Shown here in pieces: positions 53,815-62,850 of a stretch of DNA of 64,000 nt. Source of the stretch: JAPPHA01 sp963662815. GTDB lineage: Bacteria > Pseudomonadota > Alphaproteobacteria > Rhodobacterales > Rhodobacteraceae. The DNA lies in contig CAXXWA010000020.1 in the NCBI GenBank assembly GCA_963662815.2, positions 310,001 to 374,000 of the forward strand, written 5' to 3'. The notes under the pieces were generated by a model, which had not been told where the DNA came from, did not search any database, and saw only the letters and a list, made by a program, of their open reading frames with translations. Numbering within the stretch: position 1 is the stretch's first letter; each line of letters starts with the position of its first letter. Both the position numbers and the translations under genes were made by a program.

Positions 53815-55488
53815 ATGGCAGACGCCGCCGTACACGGGCACGACGATCACGCCTACCCGAACTTCTTCGTGCGCTGGTTCATGTCGACGAACCACAAGGA
53901 CATCGGGATTCTTTACATCCTGACCGCCGGCGTCGTTGGCTTCGTCTCGGTTGCCTTCACCGTATTCATGCGGCTGGAACTCATGGAACCCGGGGTCCAG
54001 CACATGTGCCTGGAAGGGGCGAGCCTCATCGCGGCAGCGGTAGAGGAGTGCACGCCGAACGGCCACCTCTGGAACGTGCTGATCACGGGACACGGCATCC
54101 TGATGATGTTTTTCGTCGTCATCCCGGCAATGTTCGGCGGTTTCGGAAACTACTTCATGCCGCTGATGATCGGTGCGCCGGACATGGCGTTCCCGCGGCT
54201 GAACAACCTGAGCTACTGGCTGTACGTCACGGGCTCGTCGCTCGCGGTCTGTTCGATGCTCGTTCCCGGCGGCAACAACCTCTCCGGAACGGGAGTCGGC
54301 TGGGTTCTATACGCGCCGCTCTCGACCACCGAAGCGGGCATGTCGATGGATTTCGCGATCTTTGCAGTGCATGTCTCGGGCGCATCCTCGATTCTCGGCG
54401 CCATCAACATGATCACGACCTTCCTGAACATGCGCGCGCCCGGCATGACCCTGCACAAGACGCCGCTCTTCGCCTGGTCGATCTTCGTGACCGCCTTCCT
54501 CATTCTCCTGTCGCTGCCGGTGCTTGCGGGCGCCATCACGATGCTGCTCACCGACCGCAACTTCGGAACCACCTTCTTCGACGCGGCCGGCGGAGGCGAT
54601 CCGGTTCTCTACCAGCACCTGCTCTGGTTCTTCGGGCATCCTGAAGTCTACATGATCGTCGTCCCCGGGTTCGGCGTCATCTCCCATGTCATTTCGACAT
54701 TCTCGAGAAAGCCGATCTTCGGGTATCTTCCCATGGTCTACGCAATGGTGGCGATCGGCGCGCTCGGTTTCATCGTCTGGGCGCACCACATGTACACTGT
54801 CGGGATGAGCATCACCCAGCAAGCCTACTTCATGCTGGCGACGATGGTGATCGCCGTGCCGACGGGCATCAAGATCTTCAGCTGGATCGCGACCATGTGG
54901 GGCGGTTCGGTCGTCCTGAAGACGCCCATGCTCTGGGCATTCGGCTTCCTGTTCCTGTTCACCGTCGGCGGCGTCACGGGCATTGTCCTCAGCCAGGCCG
55001 GGCTCGACCGGGCCTACCACGACACATACTACGTCGTGGCCCACTTCCACTACGTGATGTCGCTCGGCGCCGTGTTCTCCATTTTTGCGGCGGTCTACTA
55101 CTGGATCGGCAAGATGTCGGGCAGGCAGTACCCGGAGTGGGCGGGGCAGCTTCACTTCTGGACAACCTTCGTCGGCGCCAACGTGACGTTCTTCCCGCAG
55201 CACTTCCTCGGCCGGCAGGGCATGCCGCGCCGCTACATCGACTATCCCGAACAGTTCGCATTCTGGAACGAGATTTCGTCCTACGGTGCGTTCCTGACGT
55301 TCGCCTCGTTCGTGTTCTTCATCGGCGTCGTGTTCTACACGCTGTTCTACGGGAAGAAGATCGAGGAGAACGCCTACTGGGGCGAGCATGCGGACACCCT
55401 CGAGTGGACGCATCCGAACCCGCCGCCTGCGCACACCTACGACATTCTGCCGACCAGGGACGAATGGGACCGGCAGGGCAGCCATTGA
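53815..55488 (+). CDS. ctaD: Cytochrome c oxidase subunit I
   Basis: A 557-residue heme-copper oxidase subunit I. It has about twelve membrane helices, the heme a histidine in LITGHGILMM, the CuB site WFFGHPEVY (with the cross-linked Tyr) and AHHMYTVG, and the heme a3/a histidines in YYVVAHFHYVMS. ATG 53815 is preferred to the ATG one codon earlier because AGGAGGT ends at 53810. The last step of aerobic respiration. Subunit II and III genes are not next to it; a DUF2244 gene follows. Confidence 0.95.
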   Translation: MADAAVHGHDDHAYPNFFVRWFMSTNHKDIGILYILTAGVVGFVSVAFTVFMRLELMEPGVQHMCLEGASLIAAAVEECTPNGHLWNVLITGHGILMMFFVVIPAMFGGFGNYFMPLMIGAPDMAFPRLNNLSYWLYVTGSSLAVCSMLVPGGNNLSGTGVGWVLYAPLSTTEAGMSMDFAIFAVHVSGASSILGAINMITTFLNMRAPGMTLHKTPLFAWSIFVTAFLILLSLPVLAGAITMLLTDRNFGTTFFDAAGGGDPVLYQHLLWFFGHPEVYMIVVPGFGVISHVISTFSRKPIFGYLPMVYAMVAIGALGFIVWAHHMYTVGMSITQQAYFMLATMVIAVPTGIKIFSWIATMWGGSVVLKTPMLWAFGFLFLFTVGGVTGIVLSQAGLDRAYHDTYYVVAHFHYVMSLGAVFSIFAAVYYWIGKMSGRQYPEWAGQLHFWTTFVGANVTFFPQHFLGRQGMPRRYIDYPEQFAFWNEISSYGAFLTFASFVFFIGVVFYTLFYGKKIEENAYWGEHADTLEWTHPNPPPAHTYDILPTRDEWDRQGSH

Positions 55489-55513
55489 ACGCCCCGTCGA
55501 TGGGGCCGGGAAA

Positions 55514-56062
55514 TTGACTCCCCGCAGGCGGGCAGCCGATTTCGGGAGCCACATTCGAGGACTGCGGCCGTTTGGCCGCGGTGCGCCCGCCTACAGGATC
55601 TTGCTCTGGCCGAACCGGTCCCTGACACGGACCGGCGCAACCGTCTTCCTAGGGTTCGCCTCGGTCCTGCTGCTTGTGCCGCTCTTCCCGTTTCTCGGTA
55701 CCGGCGCGCTGTGGGCGCTGGCGCCGTTCCCGCTCGGCGTCCTGGCGCTGACCGCAGGCCTCATTGAACGGAACTTCATGGACGGCAGGCTCGTCGAGAA
55801 ACTCGAAGTCTGGCCGGAACTCATTGTCGTCGAGCGAACGAACCCGCGGTCTCCATCTCAGGTCTGGAGCGCAAGGCCCTGCTGGACAAGCGTTCAGTTG
55901 CGCGACAACGGACCCGTCGAGAATTACCTGACGCTTCGCGGAAACGGCCGGGAGATCGAGCTGGGCGCGTTCCTGAGCCCGCACGAGCGCATCACGCTGT
56001 TCGAGGAGTTGCAGCGCGTGCTCGCAAGGGTGAATACAGGGAACCTGGTATCGCGCGGCTGA
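55514..56062 (+). CDS. DUF2244 membrane protein
   Basis: A 182-residue protein of DUF2244, often near heme-copper oxidase genes in alphaproteobacteria. LLWPNRSLTRTGATVFLGFASVLLLVPLFPFLGTGALWALAPFPLGVLALTAGLIERNF includes two membrane helices, then a cytosolic half with VLARVNTG at the end. The start is uncertain: TTG 55514 is the first start after the ctaD stop; a longer frame begins inside ctaD. Role unknown; oxidase assembly or regulation is a guess from position. Confidence 0.75.
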   Translation: MTPRRRAADFGSHIRGLRPFGRGAPAYRILLWPNRSLTRTGATVFLGFASVLLLVPLFPFLGTGALWALAPFPLGVLALTAGLIERNFMDGRLVEKLEVWPELIVVERTNPRSPSQVWSARPCWTSVQLRDNGPVENYLTLRGNGREIELGAFLSPHERITLFEELQRVLARVNTGNLVSRG

Positions 56063-56241
56063 AGAGACCGCCATCCGCTCGCCGACCCGGGCGCGTGGCG
56101 ACGCAGTTCTTCCCGGGAACTTAAGAAGCGGAAGCGACCCGTCGGACACGGGGCAACGCGGAATGAAGGGCCCGCATACGCGACGGAATGCCTGCCGGAC
56201 GCCGGATTGTTCCGCGCAAGGCGAAGCGTCCGTTGCGCGGC

Positions 56242-56700
56242 TCAGCATATCAGTTGCCTTACGGCCTCCCCTGCCTTTCCGAAATCCATCTGTCCCGGGT
56301 AGCTGGACTTCAGTTCGCCCATCACCCGGCCCATGTCGCGAATGCTCTCGGCACCAACGGCAGAAATCGCCTTCCGAACCGCGGCCTGCATCTCGACGTC
56401 CGTCATCTGCCGGGGAAGGAATTCCCGTATTACCGAAATTTCTGAACGTTCCCGTTCCGCCGACTCCAGGCGTCCCGCCTCCTCGTAGGCAGTCACGCTG
56501 GCATTTCTCTGCTGGATCATCTTCGTGAGGATGTCGAGAATTTCCCGGTCGGATACTCCGGAAGAACGTCCGTCTGACCGGAAAGCGATGTCGCGGTCCT
56601 TGATTGCGGCGCAAATGAGACGGAGCATGGACAGGCGCAACCGATCCTGCTCCTTCTTCGCCCGCTCAAGGTCGGACTTAATTCGTTCACGCAGCATCAT
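56242..56700 (-). CDS. GatB/YqeY domain protein
   Basis: A 152-residue YqeY-like protein. LRERIKSDLERAKKEQDRLRLSMLRLICAAIKDRDIA, IQQRNASVTAYEEAGR and the closing PGQMDFGKAGEAVRQLI are the family's tRNA-related helical domain. It is divergent from the urease operon and, past it, carA. In other alphaproteobacteria yqeY and carA are direct neighbours; here the urease operon sits between. Confidence 0.9.
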   Translation of the reverse strand: MMLRERIKSDLERAKKEQDRLRLSMLRLICAAIKDRDIAFRSDGRSSGVSDREILDILTKMIQQRNASVTAYEEAGRLESAERERSEISVIREFLPRQMTDVEMQAAVRKAISAVGAESIRDMGRVMGELKSSYPGQMDFGKAGEAVRQLIC

Positions 56701-57687
56701 GTCCCCCGTACAGTCAACAGTATTATACGGACGGGATTAAGGGTTCAACCGGATCAACTAGCGACGCCGGTGGCAAGCGAGTTCGGCAATCCTGGAGCAA
56801 TCCGGTTCGAACAAGTTGCGACCTGAACTCTGATCGAACCCGCTGCGGGAATGCGTCCGACTACAAGTCGCGGCGATGATCGCGCATCGTGAATTGAACC
56901 TCGTGAAGATCAGGAGAAATTCCGGCGAAAACGACACGTGCCCCAACCGCAAACGAGTTTACGCGGATGCGCGGCGCATGGGGCGAGAATGCAGGCCATG
57001 GCGACCACGTCCCAGCAAGGCGGGGTGCATTGAGAATCACGCCCGTGGTCTGTTTGGGCGCGCGACACTCCCTCCGAAGTCTCACTGGACAGGCAACTTC
57101 GTGCCTGCGGACCCAACCCGAGTGGCCGCGGGTCCGATTTCGGAACCGGTGCAAGGCCTTCGTTAGATCCGAACACCTGTTCCGGCGACCGGATTGACTT
57201 CAACCTGACTTGCATGCCGGAAAGGCGTATCATCCTGAGCGAGAGTGCGGGTCCGGCTGAGTTCCTCGCTGGGGTTCGCCCTCGCCGCCGGCAACAATCT
57301 GCGGTGGCGTCCGAAAACAACAAGTGCCGATGCGCGAACCGTCCCCTTGTGCACAGCGGATGGCAGAGCTTTGCAGTCTCCGGAGTTGCTCGAGGTTCTG
57401 GAGCCTCTCACGGCGCGGATCTTGCTCGGGACGGGCCGCACGTTCGCGTTTCCAAAATCCTCTGCAAGAGTGCGATACGGGAAGGAGAAAAGCCGACAAT
57501 CGAATTTCTCGACATGACGGGCCGTTGAATGGAGCGCGCCGCACCGATCTGCTTCTCCACTCCAATCCCCAATTCCACCCTGATTGAATGTCATCGCTAT
57601 GCCTGCCTAACTCTTGGGCTATTGCCGAATTTATGCCGAAAATATTTCCAAAATCCCGTTCAAAAGCAAATTTCACGCAGGGAAATC
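56701..57687. other. Intergenic, no gene recognised
   Basis: Nearly 1 kb between yqeY and ureD. Open frames on both strands lack motifs and differ in codon character from nearby genes. The last 100 bases (57590-57687) are AT-richer and should contain the urease promoter, but a definite -35/-10 or -24/-12 pair was not identified. Confidence 0.45.
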
Positions 57688-58584
57688 ATGGCTTCCGCCC
57701 GCAGGGTCGCTATCCAGACGCATCTGCAGCCACCGGAGCCTCCGTCAATTCTTGACCAACTTCCAGGACACTGCTTGTCCGCAAGCCAGGATCCGCCGCG
57801 CAGCATCGGCGAGGTACGGGTTTCCGTGACATCGGCGAAACCGACAGTCGTTTCAGACCTCCGGCAAAGCGGCAGCCTGAGAGTTCTCTTCCCGCGAACC
57901 GACGACGCGAGCCGTCAGGCCGTTATCGTGAACACGGCCGGCGGCATTACCGGAGGCGATGATCTCGCCGTATCCGCGACGCTGGACGAGGGTTCCAGCC
58001 TGACTGTCACCACCCAGGCCGCCGAAAGGGCGTACCGGAGCCTGGAAGAGCGCCCCGGACGGGTTCGCAACCGGCTGACAGTCGGGGCCGGCGCACACAT
58101 CAGCTGGCTTCCCCAGGAAACCATTCTTTTCGAGGGATGCAACCTTTGCCGGACACTCGACGTTGAACTCGAGCGGGACGCGTCGGCGGTTGTCGTCGAA
58201 CCACTCGTCTTTGGCCGCACCGCCATGGGCGAGGTGCTGACCCGGGTGCGCTTCAGCGACAGGATATCGGTTTTACGCGCCGGAAAGATGATCTACCACG
58301 ACAGAATCGCGCTGGCGGGCAACCTTTCCCGCAACTTGCTGCGTCCGGGAATTGCCCACGGCGCAGGCGCCGGCGCCTCGCTCGTATTCATTTCGCCGAC
58401 CGCCGAAGCGAAGCTCGCACCGATGCGGGCTCTCCTGAACGGACGATCTGGCGCAAGCCTTATGCGGAACGAATTGCTGGCGGCCAGGATTCTTGCGAAT
58501 GACGGTCTCGAACTCCGAATGATGCTCGTTCGGGTCCTCGAGCGACTCTTGGAATGCTCCATTCCCAAACCCTGGAACCTTTGA
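57688..58584 (+). CDS. ureD: Urease accessory protein UreD
   Basis: A 298-residue UreD/UreH, which docks on apo-urease and helps nickel loading with UreF and UreG. VNTAGGITGGDDLAV near 90-104 and LTVTTQAAERAYRS near 110-123 are the family signatures. ATG 57688 follows GCAGGGAAA. First gene of the operon ureD-A-B-C-E-F-G; ureA starts one base after its stop codon. Confidence 0.93.
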   Translation: MASARRVAIQTHLQPPEPPSILDQLPGHCLSASQDPPRSIGEVRVSVTSAKPTVVSDLRQSGSLRVLFPRTDDASRQAVIVNTAGGITGGDDLAVSATLDEGSSLTVTTQAAERAYRSLEERPGRVRNRLTVGAGAHISWLPQETILFEGCNLCRTLDVELERDASAVVVEPLVFGRTAMGEVLTRVRFSDRISVLRAGKMIYHDRIALAGNLSRNLLRPGIAHGAGAGASLVFISPTAEAKLAPMRALLNGRSGASLMRNELLAARILANDGLELRMMLVRVLERLLECSIPKPWNL

Positions 58585-58585
58585 G

Positions 58586-58888
58586 ATGCAACTGACACCA
58601 AGAGAAAGGGACAAGCTGCTCGTTTCCATGGCCGCGGAAGTCGCGCGCAGGCGGCTACGGCGCGGCGTCAAGCTGAATCATCCCGAGGCCGTCGCCCTGA
58701 TCGCGGATGCCGTGATCGAGGGCGCGCGCGACGGGCGTTCCGTTGCGGACATGATGCAGGCGGCCGCGCATGTCGTCACCAGGAAGCAGTGCATGGCGGG
58801 AGTCCCGGAAATGATACCGGAGGTCCAGGTAGAAGCCACTTTCCCGGACGGCACCAAGCTCGTCACCGTACATGATCCCATACGCTGA
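58586..58888 (+). CDS. ureA: Urease subunit gamma
   Basis: A 100-residue urease gamma subunit; MQLTPRERDKLLVSMAAEVARRRLRRGVKLNHPEAVALI and VTRKQCMAGVPEMIPEVQVEATFPDGTKLVTVH-type C-terminus are family standard. With UreB and UreC it forms the apoenzyme trimer. Confidence 0.97.
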   Translation: MQLTPRERDKLLVSMAAEVARRRLRRGVKLNHPEAVALIADAVIEGARDGRSVADMMQAAAHVVTRKQCMAGVPEMIPEVQVEATFPDGTKLVTVHDPIR

Positions 58889-58897
58889 AACACGATC

Positions 58898-59203
58898 ATG
58901 ATACCTGGAGAAATCATTCCCGCCGATGACGAGATCATCCTGAACACGTCGCGTGAAGCGATCGTGATCACTGTTGCCAATACCGGTGACCGGCCGGTGC
59001 AGGTCGGATCGCACTATCACTTCGGCGAAGCGAACCGGGCTCTCGAGTTCGACCGGAAAGCTGCCCGCGGCATGCGCCTGGATATCGCGGCCGGCACCGC
59101 GGTGCGATTCGAGCCGGGCCAGCGGCGCGAGGTCCGACTCATCCCGGTCGCCGGCTCCCGGCGCATATTCGGCTTCCGTCAACAGGTCATGGGAAAGCTC
59201 TAG
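58898..59203 (+). CDS. ureB: Urease subunit beta
   Basis: A 101-residue beta subunit; MIPGEIIPADDEIILN, VGSHYHFGEANRALEFDR and GTAVRFEPGQRREVRLIPVAG are typical. The stop is directly followed by the ureC ATG. Confidence 0.97.
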   Translation: MIPGEIIPADDEIILNTSREAIVITVANTGDRPVQVGSHYHFGEANRALEFDRKAARGMRLDIAAGTAVRFEPGQRREVRLIPVAGSRRIFGFRQQVMGKL

Positions 59204-60913
59204 ATGCCGGCAACAATGAAGCGCGCCGAATATGCGGCGATGTTCGGTCCGACAGCCGGCGACAGGGTCCGACTTGCGGACACGGAGCTCATTGTCGAAG
59301 TCGAACGCGACCTGACGATCTACGGCGAAGAAGTCAAGTTCGGAGGCGGCAAGGTCATCCGGGACGGGATGGGACAGTCCCAGGCGACACGCGCAGAGGG
59401 GGCGGTCGACACCGTCGTCACGAACGCGCTGATCATTGACGTCTCCGGCATTTACAAGGCCGACGTCGGGCTGAAGGACGGCCGGATCTGGAAGATAGGC
59501 AAGGCCGGCAATCCCGATACGCAACCGGGCGTCGACATTGTCATCGGTCCGGGTACCGAAGCGATCGCGGGCGAGGGAAGGATCCTGACCGCCGGCGGCT
59601 TCGACAGCCACGTCCACTTCATCTGCCCGCAACAGGTCGACGATGCATTGCACTCCGGGTTGACGACAATGCTGGGCGGCGGCACCGGACCTGCGCACGG
59701 CACGCTTGCAACGACCTGCACCCCTGGAAGCTGGCACATCGGGCGAATGCTCCAGGCCGCCGATGCCCTGCCGATGAACCTTGCGTTCGCGGGCAAGGGC
59801 AACGCGTCCCTTCCGGCCGCGCTGGAGGAACAGGTGCTGGCCGGAGCCTGCGCCCTGAAGCTGCACGAGGACTGGGGCACGACGCCGGGCGCAATCGACT
59901 GCTGCCTGTCGGTCGCCGACGCCATGGACGTGCAGGTGATGATCCATACAGATACCCTGAACGAATCCGGTTTCGTCGAAGACACGATCGCCGCGATCGG
60001 AGGCCGGACCGTACACGCCTTTCACACCGAGGGCGCCGGCGGCGGCCACGCGCCGGACATCATCAAGATCTGCGGAATGGATCACGTGCTGCCGTCCTCG
60101 ACCAACCCGACGCGGCCGTTCACGGTCAATACTGTGGAAGAACATCTCGACATGCTCATGGTCTGCCACCATCTGGACAAGTCGATTCCCGAGGATGTCG
60201 CGTTTGCGGACAGCCGCATCCGGCGCGAAACCATCGCCGCCGAGGACATCCTGCACGACGTTGGCGCATTCTCGATCATTGCCAGCGACAGCCAGGCGAT
60301 GGGCCGCGTGGGGGAAGTCATTGTCAGGACATGGCAGACTGCCGACAAGATGAAAAGGCAGCGCGGCGCGCTTCCTGAGGAAACCGGGGACAACGACAAC
60401 CTGCGCGTCCGGCGCTACATAGCGAAATACACGATCAACCCGGCCATCGCCCACGGAATCTCGACGCATATCGGCAGCATCCAGGAGGGAAAGCGCGCTG
60501 ACCTCGTACTCTGGCGCCCGGCATTCTTCGGCGTGAAACCGGAGTTGGTGCTCCTGGGAGGAACGATCGCCCTTTCGCAGATGGGGGACCCGAACGCCTC
60601 CATCCCGACGCCGCAGCCGGTCTATTCCCGGCCAATGTTCGGAGCCTGCGGGCGCGCCGTCGAGCAGTCCGCAGTGACTTTCGTCTCGGAGGCGGCCGCG
60701 TCTTCGGACATTGGCGGCAGACTGGGGCTCGCAAAAGCGGCGCTGGCAGTCGAACGAACGCGCGAGGTCCGGAAACAGGATCTTCCCTTAAACGACGCCA
60801 CCCCGGCAATCGAGGTCGATCCGGAAACCTATGAAGTCCGCGCGGACGGCGAACTGCTGACATGTCAGCCCGCCGAAGTCCTGCCTATGGCGCAGCGGTA
60901 CTTCCTTTTCTGA
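59204..60913 (+). CDS. ureC: Urease subunit alpha
   Basis: A 569-residue catalytic subunit. Nickel ligands H137 and H139 in DSHVHFICPQQ, the carbamylated lysine K219 in ALKLHEDWG, the HTDTLNESGFVEDT and AFHTEGAGGGHAPDI histidines, and the mobile-flap VCHHLD histidine are all intact. Hydrolyses urea to ammonia and carbamate in the cytosol. No change from the family's usual length or motifs. Confidence 0.98.
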   Translation: MPATMKRAEYAAMFGPTAGDRVRLADTELIVEVERDLTIYGEEVKFGGGKVIRDGMGQSQATRAEGAVDTVVTNALIIDVSGIYKADVGLKDGRIWKIGKAGNPDTQPGVDIVIGPGTEAIAGEGRILTAGGFDSHVHFICPQQVDDALHSGLTTMLGGGTGPAHGTLATTCTPGSWHIGRMLQAADALPMNLAFAGKGNASLPAALEEQVLAGACALKLHEDWGTTPGAIDCCLSVADAMDVQVMIHTDTLNESGFVEDTIAAIGGRTVHAFHTEGAGGGHAPDIIKICGMDHVLPSSTNPTRPFTVNTVEEHLDMLMVCHHLDKSIPEDVAFADSRIRRETIAAEDILHDVGAFSIIASDSQAMGRVGEVIVRTWQTADKMKRQRGALPEETGDNDNLRVRRYIAKYTINPAIAHGISTHIGSIQEGKRADLVLWRPAFFGVKPELVLLGGTIALSQMGDPNASIPTPQPVYSRPMFGACGRAVEQSAVTFVSEAAASSDIGGRLGLAKAALAVERTREVRKQDLPLNDATPAIEVDPETYEVRADGELLTCQPAEVLPMAQRYFLF

Positions 60914-60922
60914 AGCGCACAG

Positions 60923-61357
60923 ATGATCGTCAGCCGAAGAATCATTCAGACGTCGGATACCGAGGACGCCGTCAGCCTGAACTACGAGCAACGGTTCCTG
61001 CGACGTCGGGTCCTGCGTTCGGACGGCGGCGAGAACTTCCTGGTTGATCTCGAGCGGACGGCATCGCTCGATGAAGGCGACGCATTCCAACTGGAAGACG
61101 GACGCAGGTTCGGTGTCCACGCCGCACCGGAACCCCTGATCGAGGTCGTCGGCGGCGATCTCGTCCGATTCGCCTGGCATATCGGCAATCGCCACGCGCC
61201 GTGCCAGATCGCGCATGATCGACTGCTGATCCAACGCGACCATGTCATTCGGGGGATGCTGGAAGGACTGGGAGCCATCCTCCGCGAAGTCAGGCAGCCT
61301 TTTTTTCCGGAGGGAGGCGCCTATGGGCGCGGCAGGACTCATGGCCACGGCCACTGA
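60923..61357 (+). CDS. ureE: Urease accessory protein UreE
   Basis: A 144-residue nickel chaperone. WHIGNRHAPCQIAHDRLLIQRDHVIRGML near 85-113 contains the conserved His of the nickel-binding dimer interface and the C-terminus has a short His-rich end, RGRTHGHGH, that can bind extra nickel. It overlaps the ureF start by 35 bases. Confidence 0.93.
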   Translation: MIVSRRIIQTSDTEDAVSLNYEQRFLRRRVLRSDGGENFLVDLERTASLDEGDAFQLEDGRRFGVHAAPEPLIEVVGGDLVRFAWHIGNRHAPCQIAHDRLLIQRDHVIRGMLEGLGAILREVRQPFFPEGGAYGRGRTHGHGH

Positions 61358-61994
61358 AACCGGAATCATGACGCTCATGCAGTGGTTCTCTCCAGCCTAC
61401 CCCGTCGGTGCCTTCCAGTTCAGCCACGGCCTCGAATGGGCCATCGAGAGCGGAGACGTCCCCGATCGAGATGCGCTCGCCGCCTGGACGCGGGACGTCG
61501 TCAGCCACGGATCCGGCGCCTCTGACGTAATGTTTCTATCGGCGGCCTACCTGGCGGACTCCAACTCGGAACTCCTCGAAATCGACGAAATGGCGCGCGC
61601 GTTCGCGCCGTCCGCAGAGCGGTTGCGGGAAACCGCCGACATGGGGCGAACCTTCCGCGCGGTGACATCGAGACTTCTGGACCGGGAGCTTCCCGAACTC
61701 GTCCATCCCGTCATCGTGGGTCTCTGCGCAAGGCTTGCCGACCTGCCCTTGCAGCTCACCGCATCCATGTTCCTGCAGGCTTTTGCCGCCAATCTGGTGT
61801 CGGTCGGCGTCCGCATGATCCCGATCGGGCAGACGGAAGGCCAGGAGGTCATCCGCGACCTGCAGCCTCTTTGCCGGGGCGTCGCCAGGGACAACGCGCA
61901 CGGCAACCTGGACGCCCTGAAGTCGTCTGCGTTCGCTGCGGACATCGCGTCGATGCTGCACGAAACCCAGTATTCCCGGATCTTTCGAACATGA
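61323..61994 (+). CDS. ureF: Urease accessory protein UreF
   Basis: A 223-residue UreF. LMQWFSPAYPVGAFQFSHGLEWAIESG near 17-43 and HGNLDALKSSAFAADIASMLHETQYSRIFRT at the end are the family ends. The start at ATG 61323 is supported by GGAGGGAGG about seven bases upstream, inside ureE. UreF controls UreG GTPase activity during nickel loading. The stop overlaps ureG as ATGA. Confidence 0.93.
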   Translation: MGAAGLMATATETGIMTLMQWFSPAYPVGAFQFSHGLEWAIESGDVPDRDALAAWTRDVVSHGSGASDVMFLSAAYLADSNSELLEIDEMARAFAPSAERLRETADMGRTFRAVTSRLLDRELPELVHPVIVGLCARLADLPLQLTASMFLQAFAANLVSVGVRMIPIGQTEGQEVIRDLQPLCRGVARDNAHGNLDALKSSAFAADIASMLHETQYSRIFRT

Positions 61995-62623
61995 CAGGCA
62001 TGAACGGCCCCCTCCGAATCGGCATCGGCGGCCCTGTCGGCGCAGGCAAGACCACGCTGACGGCGGCGCTCTGCGAGACGTTTCGCGGCACGCACTCGGT
62101 CGGCGTGATCACCAACGACATCTACACGAAGGAAGACGCGGAGGCGCTCATGCGCATGCAGGTCCTTCCGCATGATCGAATCATCGGGGTCGAGACGGGT
62201 GGATGTCCGCACACCGCGATCCGCGAAGACGCATCCGTCAATCTGGCCGCGGTGGCGGAGATGATCGAAAGGCACCCCGGGGTCGACATCGTCCTGATCG
62301 AATCCGGAGGCGACAATCTTTCCGCGACATTCAGCCCGGAACTCGCCGACCTGAGCATCTACGTCATCGATGTCGCCGCCGGCGAGGACATTCCGCGAAA
62401 GGGCGGCCCGGCCATCACCCGATCGGACATCCTGGTTGTCAACAAGACCGACCTCGCGCCCCTGGTCGGCGCCCGGCTCGATGTCATGGAACAGGATGCG
62501 CGGAGGATGCGCGGCGAGCGCCCAACGGTATTCGCCAGGCTGCGCGTCCGGCAGGGGATTGACGAAATCGCAAGGAACCTCTCCGAGATCGGCGGACTGG
62601 ATTCCCTGACGCCTGCCTCGTGA
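61991..62623 (+). CDS. ureG: Urease accessory GTPase UreG
   Basis: A 210-residue SIMIBI GTPase that drives nickel insertion. P-loop GGPVGAGKTTL near 13-23, the nickel/zinc CPH in GVETGGCPHTAIREDASVN near 60-80, and the NKTDLAP base-recognition motif near 146. Last gene of the urease operon. No nickel permease gene follows. Confidence 0.96.
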   Translation: MTGMNGPLRIGIGGPVGAGKTTLTAALCETFRGTHSVGVITNDIYTKEDAEALMRMQVLPHDRIIGVETGGCPHTAIREDASVNLAAVAEMIERHPGVDIVLIESGGDNLSATFSPELADLSIYVIDVAAGEDIPRKGGPAITRSDILVVNKTDLAPLVGARLDVMEQDARRMRGERPTVFARLRVRQGIDEIARNLSEIGGLDSLTPAS

Positions 62624-62850
62624 TCCCGGCGGCCCTTCGCCTGTTGCGCCTCCCGAGGGGACACGTCCCCCGCCGCCCTTGACGCGCGGCGCCGATCCGG
62701 CCCGAGGCGGGACTTCCGGTTCGCTCGCGGCAAAGTATTTCCGAGGAATCCCGGCACGTTCCGGACTGCGACCGTGCCGGTTCGGCAAGAGCTATTGACC
62801 TGCCAACTGCCGGTACCTAGGTTGCCGCCGCCATACGTCGGAAGCCAGCC